From Cellulosilyticum sp. I15G10I2 (GTDB lineage: Bacteria > Bacillota > Clostridia > Lachnospirales > Cellulosilyticaceae): a stretch of 64,000 bases of DNA. The position numbers and the translations under genes were made by a program. The notes beneath the pieces are model-generated. The model was not told the DNA's origin, made no database searches, and worked only from the letters and a program-made list of their open reading frames with translations. Positions within the stretch are counted from its first letter, which is position 1, and every line of letters begins with the position of its first letter. The stretch spans positions 22,685 to 86,684 of the forward strand of contig NZ_FMMP01000020.1 in the NCBI RefSeq assembly GCF_900095725.1, read 5' to 3'. Below, in pieces: positions 1-8,566 of this stretch.

Positions 1-1
1 T

Positions 2-1831
2 AAGAATGCTTTAGCATCTCATATAAAAACTGAAACACTTCCAGTAGAAGATGCTTTGTTTCGAACAACCTGTGAGGCTGTTTTTGCAAATATTTCATCG
101 CCACATTATCATGGAGCTGCCATGGATGGGATTGCTGTTACAGCTACAGATACTTATGGTGCATGCGAAAAGGCACCTAAAGTGCTTATTCAGGGAGAAC
201 ATTTTGAATATGTTAATACAGGTAATCCCATACCTGTAAATCGTGATGCAGTTATTATGATTGAGGATTTAACCGAGATGTCCCCAGGGCATGTACAAAT
301 AATAGCGCCGGCTTACCCATGGCAGCATATCAGGACAGTAGGAGAAGATATTGTTCAAGGAGAAATGATCATTCCTTCATTCCACACGATTAGACCCATG
401 GATATGGGTGCGCTTTTAAATGGTGGCGTGGAACAGGTTCAGGTATTTGCAAAAACATCTGTCGGCATACTTCCTACCGGAACAGAGATTGTCCAAAATG
501 TAAAGGAACTTAAATATGGCAAAATCATCGATTCTAATTCAAAAGTATTTCAGGGGTTGATTTTAGAAGCGGGGGGGATTCCCAAAATATATGCTCCCCT
601 TAGAGACGATAAAGAGGTTCTAAAAGCAGCGATAAAAAAAGGCATAGCAGAAAATGATATATTAATCATAAATGCGGGATCTTCAGCAGGATCCAAAGAC
701 TTTACTGTCGATCTGATTCGTGAGCTTGGAGAGGTTATTATACATGGTGTGGCTTTAAAACCAGGAAAACCTACAATATTGGGGATAATTGATGGTAAAC
801 CAGTGATTGGTATTCCAGGCTATCCTGTTTCCGCATACTTTGCTTTTGAGACTTTTGCAAAGCCAATTATAGCATGGTACTTAGGTAAAAAAGATCAGGC
901 TAAGAGTATTAAAGCAGTTTTATCACAAAGAGTAGTTTCTTCACTCAAACATCAGGAGCTTGTAAGAGTAACCTTAGGAGAAGTAGATAACCGGCTCGTT
1001 GCAACGCCTTTAAATCGAGGGGCAGGAGCTACGATGAGCCTCGTCCGCGCAGATGGTGTTTTAACTATACCTCGTATGTCAGAAGGCATCGAAAGCGGAC
1101 AGATGGTTGATATCTCACTCATTAAACCTATAGAAAAAATCATAAAAAGAGTTGTTTTAATTGGCAGCCATGATTTGATTTTAGATTTGATTGCAGACAG
1201 AATGCCCCTGACCTCAGGGCATGTAGGGAGTTTAGGCGGCATTATGTCTATGAAACGCAGAGAGTGTCATATAGCGCCTATTCATCTATTAGATGAACAT
1301 ACCGGTGAGTACAATATTTCTTATGTGAAAAAGTATTTTTCAGCAGGCTCTATGGCAATTATTAAGGGCGTTAAAAGACTCCAAGGACTGATGATTCAAA
1401 AAGGAAATCCTAAACAAATCAAAGGATTTTCAGATTTGATAAGAGACGACATACACTTTGTTAATCGTCAGCGCGGAGCGGGTACAAGACAGCTCTTAGA
1501 TTATGAACTCAAAAAACAACAGTTAGATCCGGGGGATATTATAGGGTATAATAGAGAAATGACGACACATATGACAGTCGCAGTAACGATAGCCTCAGGA
1601 ACAGCTGATGCAGGACTTGGGATCTTTGCAGCAGCGGAGGCCATGAAGCTTGATTTTATACCTGCTTGCTATGAGGCTTATGATTTTTTAGTACCTATAG
1701 CCTATTTAGAGGATCACCGCGTTCAAAACTTTATAGAGATTTTAAAGTCCAAAACATTTAAAGAAAAGCTGAGTTTAATTGGAGGATATGAGCTTGAAAA
1801 TCCAGGTGAAGTTTTGAAAGTAGGTGAATAA
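2..1831 (+). CDS. moeA: MoeA-type molybdopterin molybdenumtransferase fused to a PBP-like domain (5' partial)
   Basis: The reading frame is open from base 2, so the true start lies upstream; 609 residues are visible. MoeA inserts molybdate (or tungstate) into adenylylated molybdopterin in the cytoplasm. The first ~330 residues carry MoeA features: HGAAMDG, a TGTEIV loop and the GYPVSAYF segment. The last ~240 residues resemble the periplasmic-binding-like domain fused to MoeA in many anaerobes (RQRGAGTR and GTADAGLGI segments), perhaps an oxyanion sensor or binder. The gene overlaps the moaA ribosome binding site. It heads the cofactor genes serving the tungsten enzyme downstream. Metal choice is inferred from that enzyme, not seen here. 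Confidence 0.9.
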   Translation, partial: KNALASHIKTETLPVEDALFRTTCEAVFANISSPHYHGAAMDGIAVTATDTYGACEKAPKVLIQGEHFEYVNTGNPIPVNRDAVIMIEDLTEMSPGHVQIIAPAYPWQHIRTVGEDIVQGEMIIPSFHTIRPMDMGALLNGGVEQVQVFAKTSVGILPTGTEIVQNVKELKYGKIIDSNSKVFQGLILEAGGIPKIYAPLRDDKEVLKAAIKKGIAENDILIINAGSSAGSKDFTVDLIRELGEVIIHGVALKPGKPTILGIIDGKPVIGIPGYPVSAYFAFETFAKPIIAWYLGKKDQAKSIKAVLSQRVVSSLKHQELVRVTLGEVDNRLVATPLNRGAGATMSLVRADGVLTIPRMSEGIESGQMVDISLIKPIEKIIKRVVLIGSHDLILDLIADRMPLTSGHVGSLGGIMSMKRRECHIAPIHLLDEHTGEYNISYVKKYFSAGSMAIIKGVKRLQGLMIQKGNPKQIKGFSDLIRDDIHFVNRQRGAGTRQLLDYELKKQQLDPGDIIGYNREMTTHMTVAVTIASGTADAGLGIFAAAEAMKLDFIPACYEAYDFLVPIAYLEDHRVQNFIEILKSKTFKEKLSLIGGYELENPGEVLKVGE

Positions 1832-1832
1832 T

Positions 1833-2789
1833 ATGAAAGATGCATATGGAAGAACAATTAATTACTTACGCTTATCTATTACAGACTTATGCAACCTCAG
1901 ATGCCAGTATTGTATGCCGATAGAGGGCATTCAGAAAATAGCCCATGAGGATATCTTAACACTTGAAGAGTTGGATGAAATCGTCTATGCTTTTGCAAAA
2001 CTTGGGATTACTAAGGTGCGTATTACAGGTGGAGAACCTCTTGCAAGAAAAGGCATTGTCACACTCATAGAGAAAATAAAGAGACATCAAGGTATCAAAG
2101 ATTTGGCTTTAACTACAAATGGGATACTTCTTGATACTATGGCACAAACTCTTAAAGATGCAGGACTTAACAGAGTTAATATTAGTTTAGACTCTTTAGA
2201 TGATAAAAAGTATACAATGATGACACGAGGCGGAAAACTAAAGGATGTCCTTAAAGGGATAGAAAAGGCAAGAAAAGTAGGTTTAACACCAATAAAGCTT
2301 AATGTCGTACTAATCGGTGGATTTAATGATAATGAGGTTGAAAGATTTGTTAGACTTACACAGGAGGAAGCAATCGACGTACGTTTTATTGAACTGATGC
2401 CTATTGGAGAAGTGGCTAAGTGGTCCAAGCATCATTTTCTTTCAAATGAATATATATTAAAAGTAGTACCAGAACTTGTAAAAAGTAATGCGTTAGAAGA
2501 GAATTCACCGGCTTTATACTATCAGCTTCCAGGTGCAAAAGGTAGAGTGGGACTTATTAGTCCTATTTCTTGTAAATTCTGCGGAACGTGCAATAGAGTG
2601 CGCTTAACATCTGAAGGAAAGCTCAAGCACTGCCTGCATTCTAATGAAGAGTTTGATCTAAAAGCAGCACTAAGAGAAGAAAGGTCCCTGACAGATTTTA
2701 TTCAATATGCAATGTTGCATAAACCTTTTGAACATCTTATTGAAGAGGGCAGTCTGACAGAAAGAAATATGATCCAAGTCGGTGGATAA
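1833..2789 (+). CDS. moaA: GTP 3',8-cyclase MoaA (radical SAM)
   Basis: MoaA converts GTP to 3',8-cyclo-GTP, the first step of molybdopterin synthesis. The 318-residue protein has the radical SAM motif CNLRCQYC (Cys20, Cys24, Cys27), the SAM-binding ITGGEP, a C-terminal second cluster motif (CKFCGTC then Cys about 14 residues on) and the diagnostic C-terminal GG (IQVGG). I chose the ATG at 1833 because AGGTGA at 1822-1827 is spaced 5 bases from it. An in-frame GTG at 1824 inside the moeA stop region is the alternative. It is translationally close to moeA and is followed by moaC. Confidence 0.96.
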   Translation: MKDAYGRTINYLRLSITDLCNLRCQYCMPIEGIQKIAHEDILTLEELDEIVYAFAKLGITKVRITGGEPLARKGIVTLIEKIKRHQGIKDLALTTNGILLDTMAQTLKDAGLNRVNISLDSLDDKKYTMMTRGGKLKDVLKGIEKARKVGLTPIKLNVVLIGGFNDNEVERFVRLTQEEAIDVRFIELMPIGEVAKWSKHHFLSNEYILKVVPELVKSNALEENSPALYYQLPGAKGRVGLISPISCKFCGTCNRVRLTSEGKLKHCLHSNEEFDLKAALREERSLTDFIQYAMLHKPFEHLIEEGSLTERNMIQVGG

Positions 2790-2806
2790 CTATAGGAGGA
2801 GAATAA

Positions 2807-3283
2807 ATGTCATTTACACACTTTAATGATTCAGGCAGAGCTTATATGGTAGAGGTAACCGAAAAAGACGATACATCAAGAACTGCAGTTGCCTCAGGTA
2901 TAATCACTATGAAACCAGAAACGATACAAGCCATCCAAAATGAACGCATTAAAAAAGGCGATGTTTTATCAGTTGCACAGATTGCAGGCATTATGGGAGC
3001 AAAAAAAACAAGTGAGCTTATCCCAATGTGTCATCAGCTGATGTTAACAGGCGTAGACCTTCGTTTTAAAATAGAAACGCATTGTATTTTGATTGAAGCA
3101 GAAGTTAAAACGGTAGGCAAAACAGGGGTTGAAATGGAAGCTTTAACAGCAGTATCGACTGCTGCATTAACGATTTATGATATGTGTAAGGCCATTGATA
3201 AAGAAATGGTTATTGGTCAAATAACGCTGTTAAAAAAGAGCGGAGGCAAATCAGGGGACTATTTAAAGGAGGGACTAAAATGA
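2807..3283 (+). CDS. moaC: Cyclic pyranopterin monophosphate synthase MoaC
   Basis: MoaC rearranges 3',8-cyclo-GTP into cyclic pyranopterin monophosphate, the step after MoaA. The 158-residue length is normal for the family, and the conserved segments [17 protein letters not shown] and [13 protein letters not shown] are present, including the active-site Lys-Thr and Met-Cys-His regions. A TAGGAGGAG ribosome binding site precedes the ATG. The stop overlaps the next start by four bases (ATGA), indicating translational coupling to the MOSC gene. Confidence 0.97.
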   Translation: MSFTHFNDSGRAYMVEVTEKDDTSRTAVASGIITMKPETIQAIQNERIKKGDVLSVAQIAGIMGAKKTSELIPMCHQLMLTGVDLRFKIETHCILIEAEVKTVGKTGVEMEALTAVSTAALTIYDMCKAIDKEMVIGQITLLKKSGGKSGDYLKEGLK

Positions 3284-3726
3284 ACAAGATTATTGGCAAG
3301 GTCATTTCAGTTAATATAAGTAAAGAAAAGGGTGTTATCAAAGATGCGGTTTCAGAAGGTTATTTCCAAGAGGCCCATGGATTAGTAGGGGATGCGCATG
3401 CAGGAAAATGGCATAGACAGGTCAGTTTACTAGCCCAAGAAAGTATTGATAAGATGACAAAGGTAGGGATTGAGGGGCTATGCAGTGGAAAATTTGCTGA
3501 AAACATTACTACGGAAGGGATTGAACTCCACACACTTAAGGTAGGTACGTTATTAAAAATAGGCGAAACAATCCAAGAAATATCTCAGATTGGTAAAGAA
3601 TGTCATACGGGATGTGCGATCAAAGTACAAGTAGGCCAATGTATTATGCCTAAAGAAGGGGTTTTTACTAAGGTCATTCAAAGCGGTACGATTAGAGCAA
3701 ATGACAGTATCGAAATACTTGAATAA
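3280..3726 (+). CDS. MOSC domain-containing protein
   Basis: A 148-residue single-domain MOSC protein. MOSC domains handle sulfur for molybdenum cofactor (in MOCO sulfurases) or bind Moco. Recognisable pieces are the N-terminal GKVISVNIS strand, the [18 protein letters not shown] core, the [12 protein letters not shown] segment and the conserved cysteine in [10 protein letters not shown]. In clostridia such stand-alone MOSC genes sit beside moaC/mog genes, as here, where the ATG overlaps the moaC stop. Its exact reaction is unknown; a role in cofactor sulfuration or delivery is inferred. Confidence 0.88.
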   Translation: MNKIIGKVISVNISKEKGVIKDAVSEGYFQEAHGLVGDAHAGKWHRQVSLLAQESIDKMTKVGIEGLCSGKFAENITTEGIELHTLKVGTLLKIGETIQEISQIGKECHTGCAIKVQVGQCIMPKEGVFTKVIQSGTIRANDSIEILE

Positions 3727-3790
3727 TTTGGATAAATATGATAAAGTAAAATTAATTATAAGTGTAATTGTAGTAAAATTACACAATTAT

Positions 3791-3912
3791 AGAGCGGACT
3801 TTAACCAGTAAGCCAACGTCCGAGTTAATTGTTCTAAAGTTTAATACCATGAACCATTAACCTATGGGTAGAACAGGAAACTGCACTGCCTCCCGTGTTT
3901 GGAAAGGATTTG
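3791..3912 (+). promoter_or_regulatory. Probable Moco/Tuco riboswitch (moco RNA motif)
   Basis: The 217-base gap before the tungsten oxidoreductase gene contains paired segments CGGAC (3795) / GTCCG and GTTCT / AGAAC. It ends in GCCTCCCGTGTTTGGAAAGG at 3888-3907, which closely resembles the conserved 3' half of the moco RNA motif. That motif sits upstream of Moco/Tuco synthesis or enzyme genes. The match was made by eye, so the boundaries are approximate. Because the downstream gene is a tungsten enzyme, a tungsten-cofactor-responding variant is likely. Confidence 0.55.
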
Positions 3913-3943
3913 GAAATCATTTAAACCAAAAGGGGGTCGTTTT

Positions 3944-5734
3944 ATGTACGGTTATCAAGGTAAGGTTTTAAGAGTTAATCTCACAACAAGTACTTATGCA
4001 GTAGAGGCTTTGGATGAGACAGTTGCAAAGAAATTTATAGGGGGAAGAGGACTTGGGACTAAATTGTATGCAGACGAAGTATCACCGGCTGTTGATGCAT
4101 TAAGTCCAGAAAACAAGATTTTATTTGTGACAGGGCCTTTAACAGGGACACCAACTCCAACCGGTGGGAGATATATGGTTGTCACTAAATCACCGCTTAC
4201 AGGCACAATTGCTTCATCTAATTCAGGGGGATACTGGGGGCCAGAACTTAAGTTTGCAGGCTATGATGTTATTATTGTAGAAGGTAAAGCCGAAGAGCCA
4301 GTTTATATGATGATTGAGGATGATAAGATTGAATTTAGACCTGCGGCGCACTTATGGGGTAAAATTGTTTCAGAGACAACTAAAGCACTTGAAGCAGAAA
4401 CACCTGAAAAGTCTAAAATATTAACGATTGGACCTGCAGGAGAAAAATTATCACACATAGCAGCGATTATGAATGATTACTCAAGAGCAGCGGGACGTTC
4501 AGGAGTAGGGGCAGTAATGGGTTCTAAAAACCTTAAAGCTATAGTTGTTAAGGGCAGCAAAAAAGTAGATCTTGCAGATGCAGATGCACTTAAAGTAGTT
4601 GTTAAACAATGTATGCAGCAAATTAAAGATAATGGTGTTACAGGTCAAGGGCTACCTGCATATGGTACAGCTGTTCTTGTTAACATCATTAATGAGAATG
4701 GTGTTTTCCCTACAAATAACTTCCAAACTTCTCAGTTTGATAAAGCAGAAGAAATCAGTGGTGAAACACTTGCAGAAAAGTACTTAGTTAAAAAAGATCC
4801 TTGCTACAGATGTCCAATTGCCTGTGGCCGTTACTGTAAAGTTGACGATATTGAAGGTGGTGGACCAGAGTATGAAACCATTTGGGCGTTTGGCGGAGAT
4901 TGCGGTGTATCAGATATGGGAGCTGTTATTAAAGCAAACTTCTGGTGTAATGAAATGGGCTTAGACACGATATCAGCTGGGGCAACTATTGCAGCTGCTA
5001 TGGAGCTTTATCAAAAAGGCTATATTAAAGATGAAGAATTAGATGGGCTTTCACTGGAGTTTGGCAATGCTGAGGCAGTTGTAGAATGGACTAAACGCAT
5101 GGGTATGAGAGAGGGCCTTGGAAGCAAGATGGCTGAAGGATCTTATAGATTAACAGATGCTTATGGGGTACCAGAGTTATCTATGTCTGTGAAAAAACAA
5201 GAGCTGCCAGCATATGATCCAAGAGCTATCCAAGGTCAAGGCTTACAGTATGCAACATCTAACCGTGGAGGCTGTCATGTAAGAGGATACCTTATTTCAC
5301 CTGAAATTCTTGGTTTACCAGAAAAATTAGACCGTTTTTCACTTGAAGGCAAAGCAACTTGGGTAAAAGTATTCCAAGATCTTACAGCTTTTATTGATGC
5401 ATCAGGACTATGTCTCTTTACTTCGTTTGCAATGGGCGCCGGAGATTATGCAAATATGATCAATGCCGTAATTGGTACTGATTGGACAGCTGAGGATGTA
5501 CTTACGGCAGGAGAAAGAATTTGGAATATTGAAAGACTCTATAACTTAGAAGCGGGTATTGATCCATCACAAGATACACTTCCTAAGAGATTATTAGAAG
5601 ATGGCATAGCAGATGGACCTTCTAAAGGAAATGTAGCAAGGCTCTCTGAACTATTGCCAGAGTACTATGCTGAACGTGGCTGGAGTGCAGAAGGTATTCC
5701 AACAGAGGATAGAAAAGCACTGCTTGGACTATAA
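3944..5734 (+). CDS. Tungsten-dependent aldehyde ferredoxin oxidoreductase (AOR family)
   Basis: AOR enzymes oxidise aldehydes to carboxylic acids (or the reverse) with ferredoxin, using a bis-pterin tungsten centre and one [4Fe-4S] cluster. The 596-residue protein is normal length. It has YGYQGKVLRVNL at the N-terminus, GGRGLGTKL and GPLTGTPTPTGGR. The cluster ligands are visible as Cys287-x2-Cys290-x3-Cys294 (CYRCPIAC) with Cys490 (SGLCLF), near-identical in position to Pyrococcus furiosus AOR. The ATG at 3944 follows AGGGGGTC. It lies behind a probable cofactor riboswitch and ends in a strong terminator. The physiological aldehyde is not evident; AOR-like paralogues of unknown substrate are common in clostridia. 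Confidence 0.93.
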   Translation: MYGYQGKVLRVNLTTSTYAVEALDETVAKKFIGGRGLGTKLYADEVSPAVDALSPENKILFVTGPLTGTPTPTGGRYMVVTKSPLTGTIASSNSGGYWGPELKFAGYDVIIVEGKAEEPVYMMIEDDKIEFRPAAHLWGKIVSETTKALEAETPEKSKILTIGPAGEKLSHIAAIMNDYSRAAGRSGVGAVMGSKNLKAIVVKGSKKVDLADADALKVVVKQCMQQIKDNGVTGQGLPAYGTAVLVNIINENGVFPTNNFQTSQFDKAEEISGETLAEKYLVKKDPCYRCPIACGRYCKVDDIEGGGPEYETIWAFGGDCGVSDMGAVIKANFWCNEMGLDTISAGATIAAAMELYQKGYIKDEELDGLSLEFGNAEAVVEWTKRMGMREGLGSKMAEGSYRLTDAYGVPELSMSVKKQELPAYDPRAIQGQGLQYATSNRGGCHVRGYLISPEILGLPEKLDRFSLEGKATWVKVFQDLTAFIDASGLCLFTSFAMGAGDYANMINAVIGTDWTAEDVLTAGERIWNIERLYNLEAGIDPSQDTLPKRLLEDGIADGPSKGNVARLSELLPEYYAERGWSAEGIPTEDRKALLGL

Positions 5735-5777
5735 TTTCAAAAGTAAAGAGCTTCTTAGGAGGCTCTTTCTTTTGAAA
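5735..5777. terminator. Intrinsic terminator after AOR gene
   Basis: TTTCAAAAG at 5735-5743 pairs with CTTTTGAAA at 5769-5777, and AAAGAGC pairs with GCTCTTT inside it. The near-symmetrical stem with A- and T-tracts could work in both directions. Confidence 0.8.
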
Positions 5778-5826
5778 TAGGAAAGTTCGGCCTAAGAGCG
5801 CATCGCAATGCTTTAGGAGGTGAAAA

Positions 5827-6885
5827 ATGTCAGTAGAAAAAGTTCATCAATTAAAAAAAGTTTACCTGGAGCTTACCAATCGCTGCAATTTAAATTGTAC
5901 AATGTGTTATCGTAAAACATGGCATCAGCAGGAGATGGATATGGCAGAGGCGATATTAGAAAAGTGCATCCAGCAAATTAAAAGTATGCCCACTATTAAA
6001 GAAATCGTACTCGGAGGTATTGGAGAACCCACTTTTTCAGAAGAAGTACAAAAAGTAATGCATGCATTAAAAGACTATCATTTAACCCTTACGACAAATG
6101 GTACAATCATGCATGAGTCTATGCGGGAAACAATTGCAGATACAGTTAATCATATGATTATATCTGTTGATGGCACACCAGATGTTTTTTATAGTATTCG
6201 CAAGTTTTCGCTGGAACAGATTATTGAAAATCTAAAAGCCTTAAACGAGTTCAAGCAAAAAAGAAAATATAAAACACCAACTGTGTCTTTTCAAATGGTA
6301 CTTTCGGATATGAATAAAGACAGTGTTTTTCAAATTATCGATTTAGCAGCAGTCCACGAAGTATCTGGAGTCATTATATCTAATGTTTTACCAATGACTA
6401 TAGAAGATCAAAAGTTGGCGCTTTATACACGTTATGAAAATAAAGAAATTCAGGCACTTTTTAAGAAAATTCAAAACCATGCTTTTGCAAAAACTGTAGC
6501 ATTACAGTTACCAGCGTACCAGTTAAAAACAGAAAGAAGATGCAGATTTATAGAAGATCAAGCAACTATGATTACAGTTTCAGGGGATGTGGTGCCCTGT
6601 TACCGATTTGCTCATGATGGTACAGAAGTCGTATTTGAACGTCATAAAAGTGTTTGTGCCTATTCTTTTGGCAATCTATCTGAAAAGCCTTTAAATGAAA
6701 TTTGGGGAAGTGGTAGGTATGCAGATTTTCGTATGACAGTTTTTAATAATCATTATCCTTCTTGTATTGACTGTGATTTAGCAGATGGATGTGATATGGT
6801 AAGGAATTCTGAGATAGATTGCTATGGCAACATGCCGTCTTGCGGCGATTGTTTGTGGGCAAGAAAACTTATTTATTGCGTATAG
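5827..6885 (+). CDS. Radical SAM/SPASM protein, AOR-associated (tungsten cofactor oxidoreductase maturase type)
   Basis: A 352-residue radical SAM protein with the cluster motif CNLNCTMC (Cys20, Cys24, Cys27) and a GGIGEP SAM-binding segment. The C-terminal cysteine-rich SPASM-like region is PCYRF, CIDC, DGCDM and CGDC. Its position immediately after an AOR gene and before MoaD/MoeB-like genes matches the recurring radical SAM partner of tungsten oxidoreductases, described as a maturase. The modification it makes on the enzyme or cofactor has not been clearly established as far as I know. An AGGAGG site lies 7 bases before the ATG. Confidence 0.85.
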   Translation: MSVEKVHQLKKVYLELTNRCNLNCTMCYRKTWHQQEMDMAEAILEKCIQQIKSMPTIKEIVLGGIGEPTFSEEVQKVMHALKDYHLTLTTNGTIMHESMRETIADTVNHMIISVDGTPDVFYSIRKFSLEQIIENLKALNEFKQKRKYKTPTVSFQMVLSDMNKDSVFQIIDLAAVHEVSGVIISNVLPMTIEDQKLALYTRYENKEIQALFKKIQNHAFAKTVALQLPAYQLKTERRCRFIEDQATMITVSGDVVPCYRFAHDGTEVVFERHKSVCAYSFGNLSEKPLNEIWGSGRYADFRMTVFNNHYPSCIDCDLADGCDMVRNSEIDCYGNMPSCGDCLWARKLIYCV

Positions 6886-6943
6886 CGTATCATAATGCAT
6901 CGTTCATTTAACAAATATAAATTTCAGATAGGAGGAGAGGGAA

Positions 6944-7168
6944 ATGCAAATAAAAGTAAGATTATTTGCTACACTGCGTCAAGACCGTGGTAAGGAAGTC
7001 ATTTTGGATATGAAAGATGAGATGAGCCCACAGGATATTATTGATTTGTTAAAAATTCCGAAAGAAGATGTAGCTATATTATTAATTAATGGAAGAGATG
7101 GCGCTCTAAATGCCAAGCTCAGCGCATACGATATTGTATCCATTTTTCCACCGGTTGGAGGCGGATGA
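6944..7168 (+). CDS. MoaD/ThiS-like sulfur carrier protein
   Basis: A 74-residue beta-grasp protein ending in VGGG, the C-terminal di-glycine tail that is adenylated and thiocarboxylated to carry sulfur. N-terminal IKVRLFATLRQ is typical of MoaD. As the cluster already holds MoaA and MoaC, it may be the small subunit of molybdopterin synthase or a carrier dedicated to the AOR system. No moaE is visible nearby. The stop codon is one base before the next start, so it is coupled to its activating enzyme. Confidence 0.88.
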   Translation: MQIKVRLFATLRQDRGKEVILDMKDEMSPQDIIDLLKIPKEDVAILLINGRDGALNAKLSAYDIVSIFPPVGGG

Positions 7169-7169
7169 T

Positions 7170-7850
7170 ATGAAAAGATATGCGCGTAACCAAATAACAC
7201 TTAGTGAAGAAGAAAATCAGATGTTACATGATGCAAAAGTATGTGTTGTAGGATGTGGGGGACTCGGAGGCTATAGCATTGAAATGCTTGCAAGACTTGG
7301 GGTAGGCACAATTACTGCCATTGATGGTGATGTATTTGATGAAAGTAATCTTAACAGACAAATTTTATCAGATACACAAAACCTAGGAGAAAGTAAAGCG
7401 CTTACAGCCCAAAAGAGAATCCTGTCAGTTAATCCAGAAACTAATCTATACCCTGTTACAGCATTTTTGACCCCTCAAAATGCAAAGCAATTATTAAAGG
7501 ATCATGATGTGATTGTTGACGCACTAGATAGTATTGAGGCAAGATTTTTGATTCAAGAAACTGCCAAGGCGCTGCAAATACCCTTTGTACATGGTGCAAT
7601 AGCTGGGTGGTACGGGCAGGTATCAACTATTTTTCCAGGAGAAGACACACTAAATAAAATTTATAAAAATAGAAACTCTACTGGTAAAGAAAAGATAGTG
7701 GGAAACCCTGCCTTTACACCAGCACTTATAAGTGCCCAGCAGGTGAGTGAAGTTGTTAAGATACTCATTCACCGGGGGGACTTATTAAGAAAAAAAATGC
7801 TCTTTATGAATGTATTAGATCATGAATATGAAGTATTAGAACTCGAGTAG
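7170..7850 (+). CDS. ThiF/MoeB/HesA family adenylyltransferase
   Basis: An E1-like enzyme of 226 residues that should adenylate the di-glycine tail of the MoaD-like protein encoded just upstream. It has the nucleotide-binding GCGGLGG loop near residue 29, the acidic ITAIDGDVFDESNLNRQ segment and the DALDS motif. The zinc-binding CxxC pairs of classical MoeB are not present, which suggests the shorter HesA-like type. The ATG at 7170 is preceded by GGAGGCGG within the moaD end. It is the last gene of the AOR cluster. Confidence 0.88.
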   Translation: MKRYARNQITLSEEENQMLHDAKVCVVGCGGLGGYSIEMLARLGVGTITAIDGDVFDESNLNRQILSDTQNLGESKALTAQKRILSVNPETNLYPVTAFLTPQNAKQLLKDHDVIVDALDSIEARFLIQETAKALQIPFVHGAIAGWYGQVSTIFPGEDTLNKIYKNRNSTGKEKIVGNPAFTPALISAQQVSEVVKILIHRGDLLRKKMLFMNVLDHEYEVLELE

Positions 7851-7859
7851 TTTTTAAAA

Positions 7860-7899
7860 ATAAGGTACTGCGCTTTTTTATAAAGCACAGTACCTTATT
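7860..7899. terminator. Bidirectional terminator between moeB-like and merR genes
   Basis: ATAAGGTACTG at 7860-7870 pairs with CAGTACCTTAT at 7889-7899, enclosing a GCTTT/AAAGC extension. It sits between convergent genes. Confidence 0.85.
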
Positions 7900-7913
7900 G
7901 ACGACGTCGTTTG

Positions 7914-8312
7914 TTATATAACTTCGGTGTGATCGGGATGGTCGAGAGTGTATTTTTCATATTGTCCTGTGAAGTACTCTATTTTGTGAGCTACCTTTCG
8001 CAAATGATCCTGCATTTCTTCAATTTGTGTTTCAACACTTTTCTTGTGTGCAATCAACATATCACATCGCTTTTTTAAGGTTTCGTTGCCCTTAATACTG
8101 AGTTCAACAAAATCTTTGATTTGTTTTATAGACATTCCAGTATTTTTAAGGCAGCAGATTAATCCAATCCATTCCAAATCACCTTCTGAATAACGGCGGA
8201 TTCCGCTTTTACTTCGGCTTACAAAAGGCAGTAAACCTTCTTTTTCATAGTAACGCAAAACATGGGTTTTTAAATTTGTTTTTTCGGATACTTGCTTAAT
8301 AGAATAATCCAT
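7914..8312 (-). CDS. MerR family transcriptional regulator
   Basis: A 132-residue MerR-type DNA-binding protein. The N-terminal winged helix is clear (IKQVSEKTNLKTHVLRYYEKEGLLP, then RRYSEGDLEWI), followed by a long dimerisation helix. No cysteine-rich metal site is seen in the C-terminal tail, so this is the small-molecule or carbonyl-stress type rather than a metal sensor. It is read divergently from a promoter with the 19-bp spacer that MerR proteins act on (8344-8374). Confidence 0.92.
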   Translation of the reverse strand: MDYSIKQVSEKTNLKTHVLRYYEKEGLLPFVSRSKSGIRRYSEGDLEWIGLICCLKNTGMSIKQIKDFVELSIKGNETLKKRCDMLIAHKKSVETQIEEMQDHLRKVAHKIEYFTGQYEKYTLDHPDHTEVI

Positions 8313-8343
8313 AAATCTTTCCTTTCATTTTTTAGTTTATCTA

Positions 8344-8374
8344 TTGACTTAAAGTTAACGTTAAGGTTTAGAAT
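8344..8374 (+). promoter_or_regulatory. MerR-type promoter with 19-bp spacer and dyad operator
   Basis: TTGACT at 8344-8349 and TAGAAT at 8369-8374 are separated by 19 bases, the over-long spacing diagnostic of MerR-activated promoters. The spacer holds the dyad CTTAAAGTTAACGTTAAG (arms CTTAA/TTAAG around GTTAAC). It points rightward, away from merR, toward a decayed aldo/keto reductase fragment. Confidence 0.7.
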
Positions 8375-8395
8375 TTTATTATACTTCATATTTGA

Positions 8396-8523
8396 GGGCA
8401 TCATCAAGTTAAATATATTGATACGGCTGCTGGATATGGCAATGAGCATCCAAGCGGCGGGCTCAAAAAGTTGTAGGGACAGGATGTACTTAGAATTTAT
8501 AAAAGTGCTAGATAAAGACAGAT
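8396..8523 (+). pseudogene. Decayed aldo/keto reductase fragment
   Basis: Translation at 8414-8476 reads YIDTAAGYGNE, the aldo/keto reductase active-site signature with catalytic Asp and Tyr. It then runs into a stop (8474-8476) after 20 residues, with a stop also upstream at 8393. The rest (to 8523) is open only in another frame. No start codon or ribosome binding site precedes the motif. It lies between a MerR-type promoter and a terminator, the usual layout of merR plus a regulated reductase, so I read it as a deletion remnant. Confidence 0.5.
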
Positions 8524-8562
8524 AAAAACCTCCGCTTGGATGAAATCGCTGCGGAGGTTTTT
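8524..8562. terminator. Intrinsic terminator
   Basis: AAAAACCTCCGC at 8524-8535 pairs with GCGGAGGTTTTT at 8551-8562. It is flanked by A/T runs and serves both the remnant on the left and the leftward symporter gene on the right. Confidence 0.88.
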
Positions 8563-8566
8563 AAAA

